Of a stretch of DNA of 64,000 bases, positions 1 to 13,439 are shown one piece after another. Source of the stretch: Taenia hydatigena (lineage: Eukaryota; Platyhelminthes; Cestoda; Cyclophyllidea; Taeniidae); NCBI GenBank assembly GCA_036345935.2, contig JADWOT020001587.1:29158-93157 (forward strand). The letters run 5' to 3'. The notes under the pieces are model-generated. The model did no database searches. It saw only the letters and a program-made list of their open reading frames with translations, and had not been told where the DNA came from. Numbering within the stretch: position 1 is the first letter of the stretch; the number at the start of each line of letters is the position of its first letter. The translations under genes were made by a program, and so were the position numbers.

Positions 1-2515
1 GAGTAGTACTCGTTCTCCGTGAGGTGAGGTGCAACTCAAGGCTTCAGAGGCTGTCCGACTCCACTCACTTGACCGATAAAACCTTCGACACGTAAAGTGC
101 TGCGGTCTCGACTGACCCTACGTCACGGTGCGAATTCTCTTTGGACATCAGGCAGAGCAAAACAGAATTCCACGCCACTCGCTACACGTGCTGCTGCTTC
201 ATTTCCACACGTGCCAACGATGAAGAAGTTGATGTGAATGGCAAGAAGCATGCTTCTAGTACAACGACATCTCGCGCTTCTATTGTAAACTCAGTGGGAT
301 TCTTATAAGTAGTCACTGCACCCAGCAGTTCTAGCATTCTACATAATGATGACATCTGCTCCTAGACCACTTCGTTGAGTACCTGGGTGGAAACCTCGGT
401 ATACATAAAATTAGAAAGAGGAAACTTGATTAAAACAAATGGCTAGCAGCAGATAGCTGACTAGACAATGCTTTGAAATCCTATTTAAGAAATTAGGAAA
501 TGTGTTCGCTCTGCTCTAAATTTATAAAAAAATGTCTCCTGCTGTGGCTATGGAAGTGAGCGCAGGTGAAGTCCATATCACTGTCATCTCCTAATGGTCT
601 CTCTTCTCGTTTTCACTCTTTTGGGGCCACAACCCTATCTATGGATAAAAAGGTCTATGCAAGATAGCAATGCACTTATTTTTTGTCTTTTATTAAATGA
701 GCAAAATAACCTTGCAGGAGTGCAGTTCAGCAGCATTGACGGTTCCTCTGAATGTATGGCTGAGTTAAATGGACTCCGTGTCGACACATCATCGCACTAC
801 CCACTTTCGGCTCATTAAACTACTATTATAGTGGAAATGCTTCAATCAGGGATGGCTACTAAGACAAGATCCAATACTAGGCTGAGGGCGAATAATGAAT
901 CACTCTTCTGACAGATGTATCTCTCCATTGGTCGTTATCTTTCTTCCTTCATTCCTGTAGTCTATAGCACACTGCCACGCAATTTCACTTTGCCATCTTC
1001 ATCTCAAACAAGTGCGATGCTATTAGAGCATCAGATTCATGAATGCGCCTCTCTGCCTCCTATTACCACTACCGTTCAACATGCTGTGCCACTTCCCTGA
1101 CCGACTTTCATGTATCTACCTTCCTTCGCATCGGTCTGACAGATACACGAGCGATTGTCACTGCACTCCTTTACCTACTTCGCTCTTCGCCACTTAAGAG
1201 CTGTCATCATATTTTAGAAATTGAACAAATGCGTAAATACCACCTCGCTTAATCAAATCGCTGACAAAATAGCCCAACATCTCAAACTGCTTAGGAATGG
1301 CTCATGAGTACTCTAGCGAAATTCAAGAGCCCTACGCTCACGAAATGCAAGACGTGCGCAAACTGTGACAACTTCAATATATCCATTTCACTCCACATAT
1401 GCTGTGCAGTGCATCTACATTCAGATGTTCCATCGACCAAGCATCCAACACATAAATGGACAACATGGCGAAAATGAGGCTGAGACAACATGTTGGTGGT
1501 CTCAAAATACTGATCAAATGAGTCAATGAAACAAAGCCAACCAAATCATAATTTGCCGTAGCTTAAGCAAAGTATGGTGAGTTACGCCTTTCAAAACTCA
1601 CCCTCATTTTACAGGTACAAACGCTTGAAACTGGACAAACTGCGCACATACACATTGGCACGTGGATACTTGGGACAATAAAGGCTGTTGACGAAATTGT
1701 TTGAATAAGTTGGTCACATTCACTGGTTTGTGTCTGTCGTACATACGGCAGACCCGAGTGTAAACGACCCGGCATTAGTCTTCCCATCCTCGGCATTTAC
1801 AACCCCAGAACTAATAAAATGATCATATAGAGTCATAATTTATTTGCACTTTATTGAACACAGTGCAGAAACTAGAGTTCGTTTTCCTCACATCAAAAAT
1901 GGACGAAAACCACCCTGCAAAGTGATTTACGATCACTGGTCGCCTCATGTATAATATGTGCAATGAGGCAGACTTCCCAGACGCTCTCCTTTCAGGCGGC
2001 CTGCACAACTGGAGAATTCGCATCACCACTACAAATGTGAATTGACTTCAGTCCACGGGCTTCGATGAGGACTGCTCAACGAGAGAACATAATCACCTAG
2101 CTGGACCGAGCATTTCAAACATGCAGCTTCATAATGGTATGCGTTCGTCATGGTTAACAAGCTTAGAACAACCGAATGTATTAAATCCTGACGTTAGGTC
2201 GTGCTTCTTTCCACGATTGCTATCTAGCATCTACGAGTGGTTTAGCAGAGCAATTTCGCCCATTAGCATTCACCAGCCTTTGGTAGTCTCGTTGGCATGA
2301 ATGCATTAGCACGGTCATCATACCGTTCCTTCAAATTTTACAAATAATATTGACTGGACTTGGAACATTTTGAGGATCTTGCTAGCAATCTTCAACTTTG
2401 TCTTCCTTTTATGAGCGAAACGCTAACTGAGCATTTACTGTATAGTTTCTACATCTCTTAGGTCGCATGCCTCAAACACTGGATTAGATAAGCTAAATAA
2501 TTTTTGCCTCTGTTT
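1..2515. other. no supported gene
   Basis: I see only short reading frames (up to about 77 codons) on both strands, with no recognisable domain, no convincing splice pairs and no obvious repeat shared with the rest of the window. This is best left as intergenic or intronic DNA. Confidence 0.5.
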
Positions 2516-3079
2516 TTAGAGATTTAATTTCGCTTTCCCATGCTTCTGCACAACTATCTCCAGCGATCTCTTTATGATAGCACACGCTATTGCTGCGAGG
2601 CTAATTATTTTTAAATTAGATGCTAGAAAAGCTTGTTTTGCAAAGCTTGTTATACTCGCTTCACGCGTTCTTATCTCAATGTGTGATTTTCCGCCTCTCG
2701 GTGGAAGGGCATGTGTTCCACATAGATTTTCACAGCCAAGATGCAAGTGAGCAACAGCTCTCCTCAAGATGCCAATATCCTCTGATAAATCAAATAAAGT
2801 CATACCGTTCATTCAGCGATAAAATGCTAGCCATTGAAAGCGATTTGTCCTTAATCTGTTAGTGTTACAGACTTAGTCCTGAAATTAAAATACTTCCAAC
2901 TGCGCCATTTAGTAAAGGGAAAGCTGTACTTACGATGCTGAAATGGGTGTTTCGACCTAATTTTGTCGTGATTGTAACCAAAAGTCTGTCCTTGGCCAGA
3001 AGGAAAGTAGGGCCCAGCTGAGCTGTGTCCAATACCACACCTTTGAGAAGGTCAAATGTTTGGACCGCGACGCTGTTAA
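2516..3079 (-). pseudogene. possible two-exon coding relic, unidentified
   Basis: On the minus strand an open 146-nt segment (3079-2934) lies between a CAG acceptor and a perfect GTAAGT donor. It reads ...FDLLKGVVLDTAQLGPTF.... A 78-nt gap follows, and the next acceptor (exon start 2855) continues in the right phase as IKDKSLSMASILSLNERYDF. That frame then stops. A one-base shift carries it into a 98-codon open frame (2812-2516) containing LSEDIGILRRAVAHLHLG and a basic segment. The phase match across the intron and the protein-like composition suggest coding ancestry, and the frameshift suggests decay or a sequencing indel. I do not recognise the family. Chance splice pairs of this quality are expected in a window this size, so confidence is low. 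Confidence 0.25.
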
Positions 3080-3289
3080 CTGATGGATAGGTCAGTCATG
3101 TCACATTTATTCACCAATCACAAACCGCGATTCCATTGTGTATCGTAGGCCTTAGAAAGAAGGAGGAGCAAACAGCTAATTTGTCTTTGTCCAAAAGTAC
3201 TGACGTGTCTAGGCAATGAGTACGATGTGAAAGAACCACTAGTGAGAGTGTCTGCAAATATGCAAATCAAACGTATTAACACAGGTGTC

Positions 3290-3362
3290 GGTTCCGTGGC
3301 CTAATGGATAGGGCGTCTGACTACGGATCAGAAGACTGTGGGTTCGAGTCCCGCCGGAGCCG
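3290..3362 (+). tRNA. tRNA-Arg(ACG)
   Basis: A 73-nt cloverleaf folds completely. The acceptor stem is GGTTCCG/CGGAGCC (one G-U), with discriminator G at 3362. The D arm is GCCT/GGGC. The anticodon stem TCTGA/TCAGA closes the loop CTACGGA, giving anticodon ACG; A34 would become inosine and read CGN arginine codons. The T stem is GTGGG/CCCGC around TTCGAGT. The RNA polymerase III A box (TGGCCTAATGG) and B box (GGTTCGAGTCC) are both consensus, so this copy should be transcribable. There is no intron. The downstream T run is weak (TTT near 3372), so termination may rely on a later run. A tRNA-like fragment lies about 500 nt downstream. Confidence 0.96.
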
Positions 3363-3868
3363 TAAGTCTCCTTTATCTCTCTCGCTGCATGCAGTAGCTT
3401 TGTGCCTGTCCAACAATGGATTGCATCAGGAAGGATGGATGAGCCATCTACTTAAATGCTTGAGGAAAAGGGCAGTAAATGGAACCAAAATGTAGGAGGT
3501 GGAATGTCATCACGCCTGATAAGAGGCTAGAATCCATATCAGCCGCGTTATTAGGACGACATCCCAACCTACTGACCTGCCTCATCACCACCAATCCTCT
3601 ACCCTCATTTCTTCTTCGCTCACTCACTACCGAATCCTTCCCACTACTTTTCTTCTGCAATCACTCCCTCATATTCACGTCTTTTGTGCGCCTAACCCTT
3701 CTACTCCTACCCATCTTATCCCCTCCTGTTGCCAACCTCTCTCCTTCGACCAGATGCCATGCTTCGCCGTTATGAAACATGGAAGGACATGTGTGATAGA
3801 TGAAGTGTGAACAGTGGAGTCGCGTATTTCACCAGTGGACAAGGAAGGGGTGGGAAACAAGTTTTAGC
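3363..3868. other. spacer, pyrimidine-rich
   Basis: The plus strand is rich in C and T between about 3580 and 3750. The overlapping frames on both strands (98 codons plus, 70 minus) are what such skewed DNA produces. I see no domain or repeat match. Confidence 0.4.
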
Positions 3869-3935
3869 AGTCTCCGTAGCTTAGGGCTCAGAGCACTTGC
3901 GAACCAGTTGAGGTGTGCCTGCCTCATTGCCTCGG
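3869..3935 (+). pseudogene. possible tRNA-derived fragment
   Basis: The stretch TCTCCGTAGCTTAGGG followed by CTCAGAGCAC resembles the 5' half of an animal tRNA: acceptor end, an A box like TAGCTTAGGG, and D arm closure. It is closest to threonine-type tRNAs as I remember them. The downstream part has no B box (GGTTCGA) and no fold for a T arm, so it cannot be a working tRNA. It could be an old tRNA pseudogene, the head of a tRNA-derived SINE, or coincidence. Confidence 0.2.
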
Positions 3936-6235
3936 CTTTACCATGTCATGTTTCCTTAGCATCTATCCGCTCTAGCATCGTGCATTCACGCCACATCCAA
4001 ACTGATGGATCGAATGCGTAGGTGGATGGGCGAGTATCTTATTTAATGTTTTTTTGTTTTGTGCAGAAATTAGGTTCATAAGGAAGCTGACACTTAGAAC
4101 TTTTCAGTTGAAACAAATTCTAGGCTGTACATTCGGGGTTCTAAAGCATTCGTAGAGGTAACAATTCAGGGATATTAATGAACAGGCTGTGTTGTTTTCA
4201 GTGGATGCTCGCTAGCAGGAATTCCATGATGCAGAAAGCGTAACACCATTCACAAATTTCGTACACTTCTAATTTATTTGTCTCGCATTCACATTGGCAA
4301 TGCTGATCAGAGCACTCGCATGTGTTAAATTTTCATTGATTTAAGGCAGTGATTGAAAATTTAGTGTCTGTTCGTTGGCATTAGTCTTAGCTGAATGGTG
4401 AAACGAATTATTCCTGTTTGTGTTTTGCACGGATCTACTAACGTTTAATTGGTTCGTGGTCTTACAAGCATTTTGTAATTGATGGGCGCACCTTAATGTC
4501 CATCTAAGGGCTGAACGGTTTCCGAAAGTAGCAACACTGTTGCAATGCTTGCCTGGATGCGCCTTTTAAGTGGGAGTTGATTAGTGACCACGAATAGGTT
4601 AGTGGAGGGAGCATCATCTGCAACTGAGGCTGAAGCTAGTCTGAATGAGCTCAGCCTCGATCACTGGTTCCCCTGCCCATGCGATCATTGCACTCAATAG
4701 GAAGGCCTAAGGACCAAGGCTAAAAATGAGAAACTAGTCGTATTACACTGACAGCTGAGATAGTGGATCACTACCCATTACAGAATTCATTATCCAGCCA
4801 CGGCTCCTCCTAATTACATAGCCTATAGCTAAAAAAATACTCAGTACATCAAAATCCAGCATCTGTGCAAATTTGTCTCTACATTATGGGGTCGATATTT
4901 TAAATAGGGTGCAAAAATCAGGTCGATGACGCACCCTGACGAAGATTGCTTAATGTAAGTAAAATTGACTTATCCGCAGATGCGCCACAGTAGCTGCTTC
5001 CGAGACGTGCGCATGTATGTGGTGATCGGACCTTGTTGCATGCACCTGAAGGTGAAAACTATAAAGCTACATAAGATGGGACGAATTTGAATGAAAATGG
5101 AACATTGTATCCCTCAAAATAAAAGATATTTTTGAAGTGAACTCTGATGTGCATAAGGCAGGAAACTGTCAACCTACTCCATATTTTTCATTCGATGAAA
5201 TCGTGTGATCAAGGGCTTGTTATTGGTGATATTCTCTGAGAACAATTGATTCGAGCGCCTGCTTGTCATTCACTTCATTCGGCCTGCATGCTACCCGGGC
5301 AGGTGCTTTTCCGAGGCACATGTCTCTCAACGCTTCTCGGTCTACTCATTCTTCTTTCATCGAACGCATGCACTCAAGCTACACGAGTGGTTATTGCTGT
5401 GTGGTCTATGCATAGCATGCTTGTAGGAAAGCATGCGATTTCTGTCGACACTCAATTGTTGAAGTTGTCTTGCATGAGAAGACCAATTCTTTAGCACTAC
5501 GTTCGTGTGATAATTTGCCATGAATTGCACATTTCCTTGCCCTTTTTCTGTTCTTACTAGCAAAAGTAACACATCTGAGGAGATATACTGACAATTATAG
5601 CCACAGGAAACGGGCGAATGAATTTCGAGGGTAGCGCGTAAAACGACAACGACTTGTAACATAGTGGCACAGTCAGACTTAGTCCGCGCTGACTCAATGG
5701 CTTTCCTCTTTTCGTTGACTTCTAGTTGTGTTCAAGTTTTGGATCGCACGACCTAAAGCTTGCCTCACTTTGCAACCGATGATAGGCGACTCCAAAATAA
5801 ACTTATCAGAATGATTTGCCTTTTGGAAGCTGCATGCAATTATTTCACACGGCAATACTTTTCCCATTCTCCGATGACTTGGTCGATGCACATTCGACAA
5901 ATCTATCTGCCAACGGCCATTTGAGGAACAGTTGCGGCAAACCATGTGATTGCTTATTAGCAGTGAACAGACAATGGCAGGATGCCATTGCTCTAGTGAG
6001 TTTTTACTGTGCATAAAGGCTTCTAAGGTCCCATTTTATTTCATTGCGTTTGTAATGGGTGGGCAATGGTAAATCCGGTAATTATGGTGACCAGGTGACT
6101 TTGCAGCAATGCGTTGACGTCTCCATAGTACCAATTATTTAAGGCTTTGCATCTTTGATGGACATCAACTCCACGCTGGCTTATTCCAATAATGGCTGGC
6201 GCGAAATGGCTCACAACATAAAATCACTGGTTTAC
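3936..6235. other. no supported gene
   Basis: Only short frames are present. The longest is 106 codons on the minus strand (6014-5694), with no recognisable domain, and a plus-strand mini-exon candidate ending at a GTGAGT (near 6000) competes with it. I can support nothing here. Confidence 0.45.
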
Positions 6236-6589
6236 CGCCTGTTTCCCAGTCGCATGTAATAAATCCGCAATTTGATACACAAACAAGTGTCTGCTGTCCT
6301 CTTGATGTGATCCAAAACAGCTACGTGTCAGATCGGAGGACGACAGTTGCCAAAGCGAATGCACAATAGATTGTGCGAAACAGTAAGCCAATTTACCATT
6401 GTCACGTGGTGGCAGCGGCCTACATTCCCGTTTGATTGTGGCAACACTGTCTCGGGACCATTACCCTATTATTTACAATGCAATTTTGTTGTCCAAAGTG
6501 TAGTAGAGCTACTTCCACTTCCTATAGCACTTTTTTGTAGAAAACAAACGACTAGTATTTGTGATTTTGATTACACGATCTCGTCCTTA
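6236..6589 (+). repeat. dispersed repeat family A, copy 1
   Basis: About 350 nt match the reverse complement of 17311-17672 at roughly 90% by eye. Long identical blocks include GATTGTGGCAACACTGTCTC and AAAACAAACGACTAGTATTT. The match begins near GTTTCCCA(G/T)TCGC and ends sharply after CTCGTCCTTA. The copy contains part of a 109-codon frame, but the homologous frame in copy 2 is shorter and the differences are not concentrated at third positions, so it looks non-coding. I see no terminal inverted repeats or target duplications. High identity compared with families B-D means it moved more recently. Confidence 0.9.
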
Positions 6590-7927
6590 AATTGCTTTAG
6601 CATAAAGCGTAATGCTCAAAAAAGGCGTCAACTCTTATGCAAACCACTTCCTTACTTTTGTTTGACTGCTCCGTAATATTTACAAATGTAGGCTTACAGG
6701 CTTTTGGTGAACATGCTAAGATGTAAAAGCGCTTGACAAGAGCGCAGAAATCGGCCAATTTCATGCTTCATAATGTGATTGTAGATGGGGAAGTAGAACG
6801 TGTACGAGCAAAATGCGCCAGCATTAGGTAAAGGAATGTCCCTGCAGGTGAAATAAATAAATTACGCGTGGATGTGAGTCTCCTATACACACAAAAAGAA
6901 ATCCTGTTGTTGTAAAATCAATTATGTTTATGCGGTCGCAACTAAGGTTAGATAAGGGAAGAACTGGCGCCCTAGTTAGGTTTCTAATGTGCATGTGACT
7001 GCAATTAGCGTGGATTAGGTGAAAAATGCCATTGTAATTTTTCGATTAGGTACCTGTGACTGGGCTTAGTCTACATTGAGGAAGGACCGTGCTAATGCCT
7101 CCTCGTTGTTCTCTCCCATCGTTTGTAATTTTGTGGTGGAGAAGACCCAAACTGCAAGGCTCTGTCATTTGTTAATTTGTCGTCAGCACTTCCTCTTCCC
7201 CCAAAGAGATTAAATATGCAAAATGCACCGGTCAAGGGCCTGCTCGAGAGTAAAATGGGAACGGAGTTAATTTTTTCGAATAAAGTTTTTTTGATTCAGT
7301 TTTTTTTGCCACCCACCTTGAGTTTTCCTTAATGAATTAACTTTTGCAGAGTTGTTGTAATATAGGAGTGCTGCTCAAATGTCTCCTTACCTTCGTTTCT
7401 GAATTCCTACTTCAGTACACTTCAAGGTTGACGTTATCCGAATCGATGCAATTTCGCAACTATTTTGCACGTATTTTTTCGCGTACAAGGTTTTTCTTTG
7501 AAACATATAACCAACAATGATTCGTTAATTTGCATCAAACAGGCTTCGCTTAGTCAAGGTGCGATCATCGGATAGTTAAGTGTCAATTTAAAGAGGAGCG
7601 GAAATGTTGGATCCTACCTAGCCATTGGTCAAGAAGAGACTAAAGGCGACCTTATAGTTTATCAAATACAAATGCTTTACATGGCGTCGCTTACTTGGTC
7701 GTTTTCACGGACGCATTTGGGCGCATTCGTGACAGCCTCTTCTTCTATGAATGGGCAACGTGAACAGGCGAAAGCGATTGGATGACTGACTGTTTGAGTG
7801 GAAGGTTGGTGTTTGTCACTGTGTGAATATATATACAATTACAATAGTCCATCATTTACCGGAAGGCAAGAAGAAGTGAAAGTTTCAACTGAAGTTGGAG
7901 GAAGACAGCAAAAAGGGTAAATAAGAA
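6590..7927. other. no supported gene
   Basis: AT-rich sequence with poly-T tracts near 7270-7310 and a short ATATATATA run near 7829. I see no coding segment or repeat partner. Confidence 0.5.
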
Positions 7928-9565
7928 ATGTTAAACCTCAGCTATTCAGACTGTCGATAAATAAGCGAACAATTTCAATTAATGAAATAAACTTATTGCC
8001 AATGGTCTGGGTTACCGCAAAACACCGAGATGCATTGCATTCGCAGATGAAGAGCACATCATTAGCGATGCCGCAAGAAACCAGGCTAAACTGGACCCCA
8101 CGGATATGGTGTATGGTGTAAAGCGTCTGGACGGACGTCGTTTTAATGATGAGGCAGTGCAAAGTGATATGAAGCACTGACCATTTTAAAGTAATAGATT
8201 TAAACGGGAAGTCAAAGATGGGAGTAAAGTGCTATGGTAAGACAAAACATTTCAATGCGGAGCGCACCTCCTCCACGGTGCTGCTGGAGATGAAGAACAT
8301 TGAAGCTTCCTTTGGCGAAGTGGCAGCAATTATCGTCAGACAATTAGTATTGCAGACAAATATCGGGTTTTGATATATTTTGCATCATTAATGAGCCTAT
8401 GTCAGCTGCTCCTTCCTACGGTTTGGACATGAGGACTAGCAGGAAACACAGTGTGCTTGTCTTTGATTTGGATGGTGGTACTTTTGATGTGTCTATGTAG
8501 AGAATTGAAAATTTGAGGTGAAATCAGTTGGTCGTGACACGTACCTGGGTGGTGGTGACTTTGATTCTTGGCTGATGGATTACTGTGTGGAGGCAATCAA
8601 GCAAAAACATGGGAAGTAGACTTGAATTATACCAAAAAAGCCTTCGATCGTCTTAGAAAGGCGTGTGAGTATGCAAAAAGAACGTTGGGTTTGCTTAAGC
8701 GCACAAGTATCGATGTTGAGGACAGAGATTTCCCTGAGTCCATTTTACGGTCCCGTTTTAAACTACTGTGCTCCAATCTCTTTGATAGAATTTTGATTAT
8801 AGTAACTAAAGTGCTAAGAGAAGCGAGGGTGGACAAGGTCGACATCTACGAGATGTAACTGGTAGGCGGATCGACACATATTTTGAAGGTGTACCATTTA
8901 CTGCAGAACTACTTCAGTAGTAATAGGCCTACTAAGTCCATTAGCCCGGGCGAGGCAGTAGCGTATGGTGCGATGTGGCTGGTGTCCAGCATGGTTGATA
9001 AACAGTTACAGATGAGTCTGGGAGTGAAACCATTATCAGTGAACTAGGCGGCGCCGGGTGGTGTGATAAAAACACTGGTGAAGCGCAATATTAAAGTTCC
9101 GAAAAAGAATATAATGATCATTACAAATTGTGACAATCAATGAGACATGTTAATCCTGGTGTATAAAGGTAGGCACAGGGTGATAAATGACAACAACATG
9201 CCAGGTGTCCCACCCCTACTTAGTGGACTCCCTCGGATGGAGATTAACTTTGTCATTGACGTGATAACGTTCCCATTTGTATCAGCGGTGAACAAGATGT
9301 CAAGGGGGCAGGTTACCCTCCATACTGGGGCACTGTCGCCACTAGCATAAACAGACTAAGCGGATGATGAAATAGTCTAAGAAAATGAAGCAGAAGAGTG
9401 GGAAGCAGCGAAGTCAGATGGTAACTAGAAATATTTTTTTTGTAAATACACCCTAACCATGCAAGGATAAGGCGAAAGACATCGAAGGAGGAACGCAAAG
9501 GAATAGTAAGTGTGAGTCGACACTTAGGTAGAGAGACTTCCACTAAGAGGTTACAAAGGGGACTT
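7928..9565 (+). pseudogene. processed HSP70 (cytosolic heat-shock 70 kDa chaperone) pseudogene
   Basis: HSP70 is an ATP-dependent folding chaperone. Colinear segments of the family can be read in order through all three frames. ATPase domain: NGLGYRKTP, a DEEHIISDAARNQAKLDP block, [46 protein letters not shown], the phosphate-2 motif [12 protein letters not shown] (usual GGG changed to DGG), [36 protein letters not shown] and [10 protein letters not shown]. Substrate-binding domain: TLVKRNIKVPKK, INDNNMPGVPP and LPRMEINFVIDV, then a weaker C-terminal tail to about 9560. VQSDMKH and the RLRKACE-type segment fit the cytosolic rather than the ER branch. It is broken by a TGA replacing the Trp of KHWPF (8178), TAG at 8498, 8617 and 9046, TAA at 8856 and several frameshifts. 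About 20 codons are missing near 8340, and the first ATP-binding motif is eroded. There are no introns, so it looks like an old retrocopy, although intronless parents also exist. No poly-A tail is visible. Confidence 0.94.
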
Positions 9566-12500
9566 TAAATGAAACTTCAGAAATGTGGAGAGTGTGCGCA
9601 GCCTAATTATTGTAGTAAAGAAACACGGTTCCTAAGCAGAGGAATTCAGGCCAGGATCGCAAACCTACAAATTAAATTTAAGCCATTTAAGCCATCGGTG
9701 AAGTGGGAAGCGAAGTCTGCACTGGAGCCTGGACTGAGCACTAGAATATTTCTTGGTCCTATTTTTTGCTTCCAAATTAATCTTGGGCCACGCAAACGCA
9801 CCGATCAGCCAAATTTCTTTTCAACAGTCAGCATCTCCCTTAAAGTTAAGTCGGCGATTTGGCGTTTAATCGCTCGAATGGATGAGATTACGAGCACAGA
9901 GGTAGCTTACCAGTAATCTTGTGAATTAGAAACCTTGTTAGCAATGCATTCTTACAGAATTTGAGTACTCGTTTTTTCCACCGCAGTCCTTCCTATGTAT
10001 GCTTTGTAGCTAATATTTTACCATTACTGCTGGTCAACACACATACAATAAACTTTTAGGCATGTTTTTATCTTATCCTTTGGCAATTAGCATAAAACCG
10101 ATATGAATCGCATAATCTATGGCTATTTGGCAAAACAGAAGTCTCTATACACTGCTCTCACTGATGCTACATTAAGGATCTAAATTTTGCGTCAAAGAAC
10201 CAAAGTTCTTGCACGGATTTTGCTTCCACGTACTAATCACATTGAGCACTCTTGCAGCATTTCAAACATAGATTGTAAGTGCTTATTGTCCAGCACCTAA
10301 GGGCATTGTAATATCGCAGTTGCGGTGTCACTTGAATTTTACGAATACACATGGAGAGGCACGCAAAAGCCGCCAGCACCACACATTCGTGACGCTCCTT
10401 AAACAATTTTGCCGAAACAGAATTCCATGACAGATAAAAATTTTGGCAGCGAAGCGCAACTATAGTTGCGGTTGCAACGTTGGGTATAAATTAGAAAAAA
10501 ACGTTAAAGCCAATAAGACGTTAAGAGCTATTCCTTTGCAAGCGATGCAACGTCTTTATTGTGCTCATCTGTCACGTTTTGGAGCACCTCCGTCCGACGC
10601 CTCTTTTAAAGGCGTCCTAATGATCCTTCGCTCTCCGGCTGTTGACAATACGCCAGTCTTCTCATACTCCCCTGCAAAACTCTTCTTATTTCTAGCCGCA
10701 TTAAGCCACATAACGCAAGCAAATTGTCCTTCTTGTCTAGATCACCGTTAATCTTCTCCTGGGCAGCTGACATCCTGTTAAACAGGCCCTGTAAACTGAC
10801 CTATTGAATGCAATCACCGCTTCCTCCCTCCCGCCTTGTTTCATTTTGTTTCGACTCACTTTAGTCCGCAAAACTCCTCTCTAATAAAAAACATTCTGTC
10901 CGAAATGCTAGTTTCTCTCATCACATCCCAAGGAATTTCAAAAATCAAGCAGGGTTGAGGGGTTCCTTCGGAAGATGTGGAAGCGCATTGGACTTCTTTA
11001 CGCAAATCCGACTTTATATCCGCAGACTTCGGCCTTCCGCGCTTCTGGTGTTAGCACGATTAAACAGGCTCAGCATAAACTTACCCTGCCATCAGTTGAT
11101 TTTCCGATAAGTCCCAGATTTTATTGCTTAAGAAAAAGAAAAATGTGCGTTTATGCCTAACCTATCATAAGTCATTAAAAAAGGGGGAAGTTGCATGACC
11201 CAACTGCCACAGGTCTTACCGTACAAAGTCAAACACACAGAATGTAAAAGTGAGGGTTGGGAGAGTTGTTTTAGCATTTAACAGCTGTGTACTTAACGAC
11301 AAAACCCTGATATTTATCCCCAGTACAAGTGAATTTGAATGCTCAAGAACAACAGCAGATAGAATCTGCAAGTCTCGAGTGCTGACGTTCACTCAATGCT
11401 GGTTTCTGCTAAAGAAAAGGGCTTTCACATGCCTTAGCACAAAAAGTTGCAAAGCCATGCAAGTGGAGTCACTGTTTGTGGATAAAATCGGTGGAGCATG
11501 ATAATAAAACTTGCGATTGCGCCTTTAAAATGCGTGAAACTCACATACGACAAACTGACTTAACAACTTGGGCCGCAAGTATAAAGCAGATGCATTACTT
11601 ACCAATAAGTGATTGAGTGAATTTCGTCCTTGTTAAAAACACTCACTTAAATTTTACGATTATAAGGAAGAAAGCATCCAAATTCAGTCCCTTAATGCCT
11701 TTTGGTTGATGCATTTAATGATTTTTGCAGTTCTTTGTGTGGTTCATTAGGAAAGAATCATTGGTACTCATACCTATCTGCCCTCTATTTTCGCTCTCTA
11801 CAACGAATACTGTTAACTGTCGAGGTGGGCGGGTAAAGGAGCATGTGTGCGAGAGGGCAAAGTGCTTAGTGTAGTGACGACACGGCGAGAGTTCACAATG
11901 ATCATAATGTTGTAGGGCGAAAAATGTGGATGTATCAGGCATTTTTGATTGCAAGAGTTGTGCTAATGAGGTGGCATGAAGACTACGACGGCAACCTCCT
12001 GACGCCATGGTGGAGTTTCTAACTCTAGATGTATGTTCAAATCACGTTGGTGTCAGCGCGCTTTACTCTTCTCTCCCTTGTCTTTCTACTCCGCCATGCG
12101 GCCTGCAGAGCGCATTGCATTTGCATCATGTCTGCACACTGCACTCTGTGATACCCAAGGAAGAAGATAGTAGAGGGCAGAGGGGAAAAGGTGATAAAGG
12201 AGAAGTTTGCATTTGAGTACAGAAAATTATTGCGGCAAGCAGGAATGCAAAATGTTTACGACAATGTGACTTGATCGTGGCCACCAGAAAATGGATTAAT
12301 TGAAGGTGACGTGGTTACGATGCAATGAAAAAGAGGACACATGCTGAGTACAAGCAAAGCATCGGGTGGCACAGAAGAGGTTGCAAAGGATCTACCACCA
12401 CAGCTACGGGAATGGTCTGAACCCGCAACATACTAAGTGAAGGCTAGACGCGCTACCCCCTGCGCCAATATAGTTCTAATTTTGTTTCTTACCGCCCTTC

Positions 12501-13439
12501 TGGCTCTATCGGTTCATGGCTTTGGCTGTAAGCACTCATCCCTAATCCTTACCGCATGGTACGCTAAACCTGCACTCATACACTCACTCAATGCAAGGCT
12601 GCTTTGCCTCATGTTTAGTGTGCCGGCATTTCTGATGCAGTCGAGCACCACACCACGCTATCAACGGCGATGCGATGCACCGCATTTGCCTTCATCCTGT
12701 GTGGAAGTGTGTGGATTTATTCGATATAATGCTGCCGGTGGTGGCGACTACAAGAAGGCAGAAGAGTAAAGGCATTATTAAAAGGAATGCTCGAGGATAA
12801 TGTGGATGAAACTAAATGTGCTTGAAGTATGTGCTTGGTTTGAGGTGGCAGATGGCTCTGAGGTGATGGAGGTTGAATTGCTCCCTCAACTTGATAAGAG
12901 GATGTAGAGGCGTGGTTACAATGCAGTGATCGGGCATTCATACCCATTATTGGCGTGATTTTTCCATTCGTTTATCTATTCTTTCTTCACTCTGCTATCT
13001 ACAGACATTTGACAGCTTACAGGAGTGAAGTGGAGTAATATCTTCGCTGGCAAACCGACATCGTGGTCTTACGGTGTAGTGGCTTACTCAAGACCTTGAA
13101 TCATGGAACCCTCTCATATTCTTGGTCAATCAAATATTTCCAAATATCATTATTTTGAAGGAAAGAATCTGTTTTCGCTCAAATAGTAACAGTTAAGATA
13201 AGGTAAGGCTAGCATTTTGCGTGACACCTTCGAGGCCTTGAGACAGGAGAGTGTTAGATTTTGATCGGCTAAATTTTCATTCACTTTGGACAATTGAATG
13301 CAACTCAATAGGCTAGCCAACTTACCGTTCCTTGCCCCAAACTAGCAATGTTGCTGCATCTGAAAATCCTCCTGCATGCTGTGATCAGCAACTGACATAT
13401 TACAGAGTCTAGCCTACCCTGCGGAAACACAATGATTGA
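9566..13439. other. no supported gene
   Basis: A 115-codon frame (9569-9916, with a CGEC...C cysteine cluster) starts just past the HSP70 relic. Frames of 102 codons (10443-10751), 97 codons (12008-11715, minus) and 110 codons (12437-12769) follow. None has a recognisable domain, splice partner or repeat copy, and frames of this length are expected by chance here. Confidence 0.45.
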
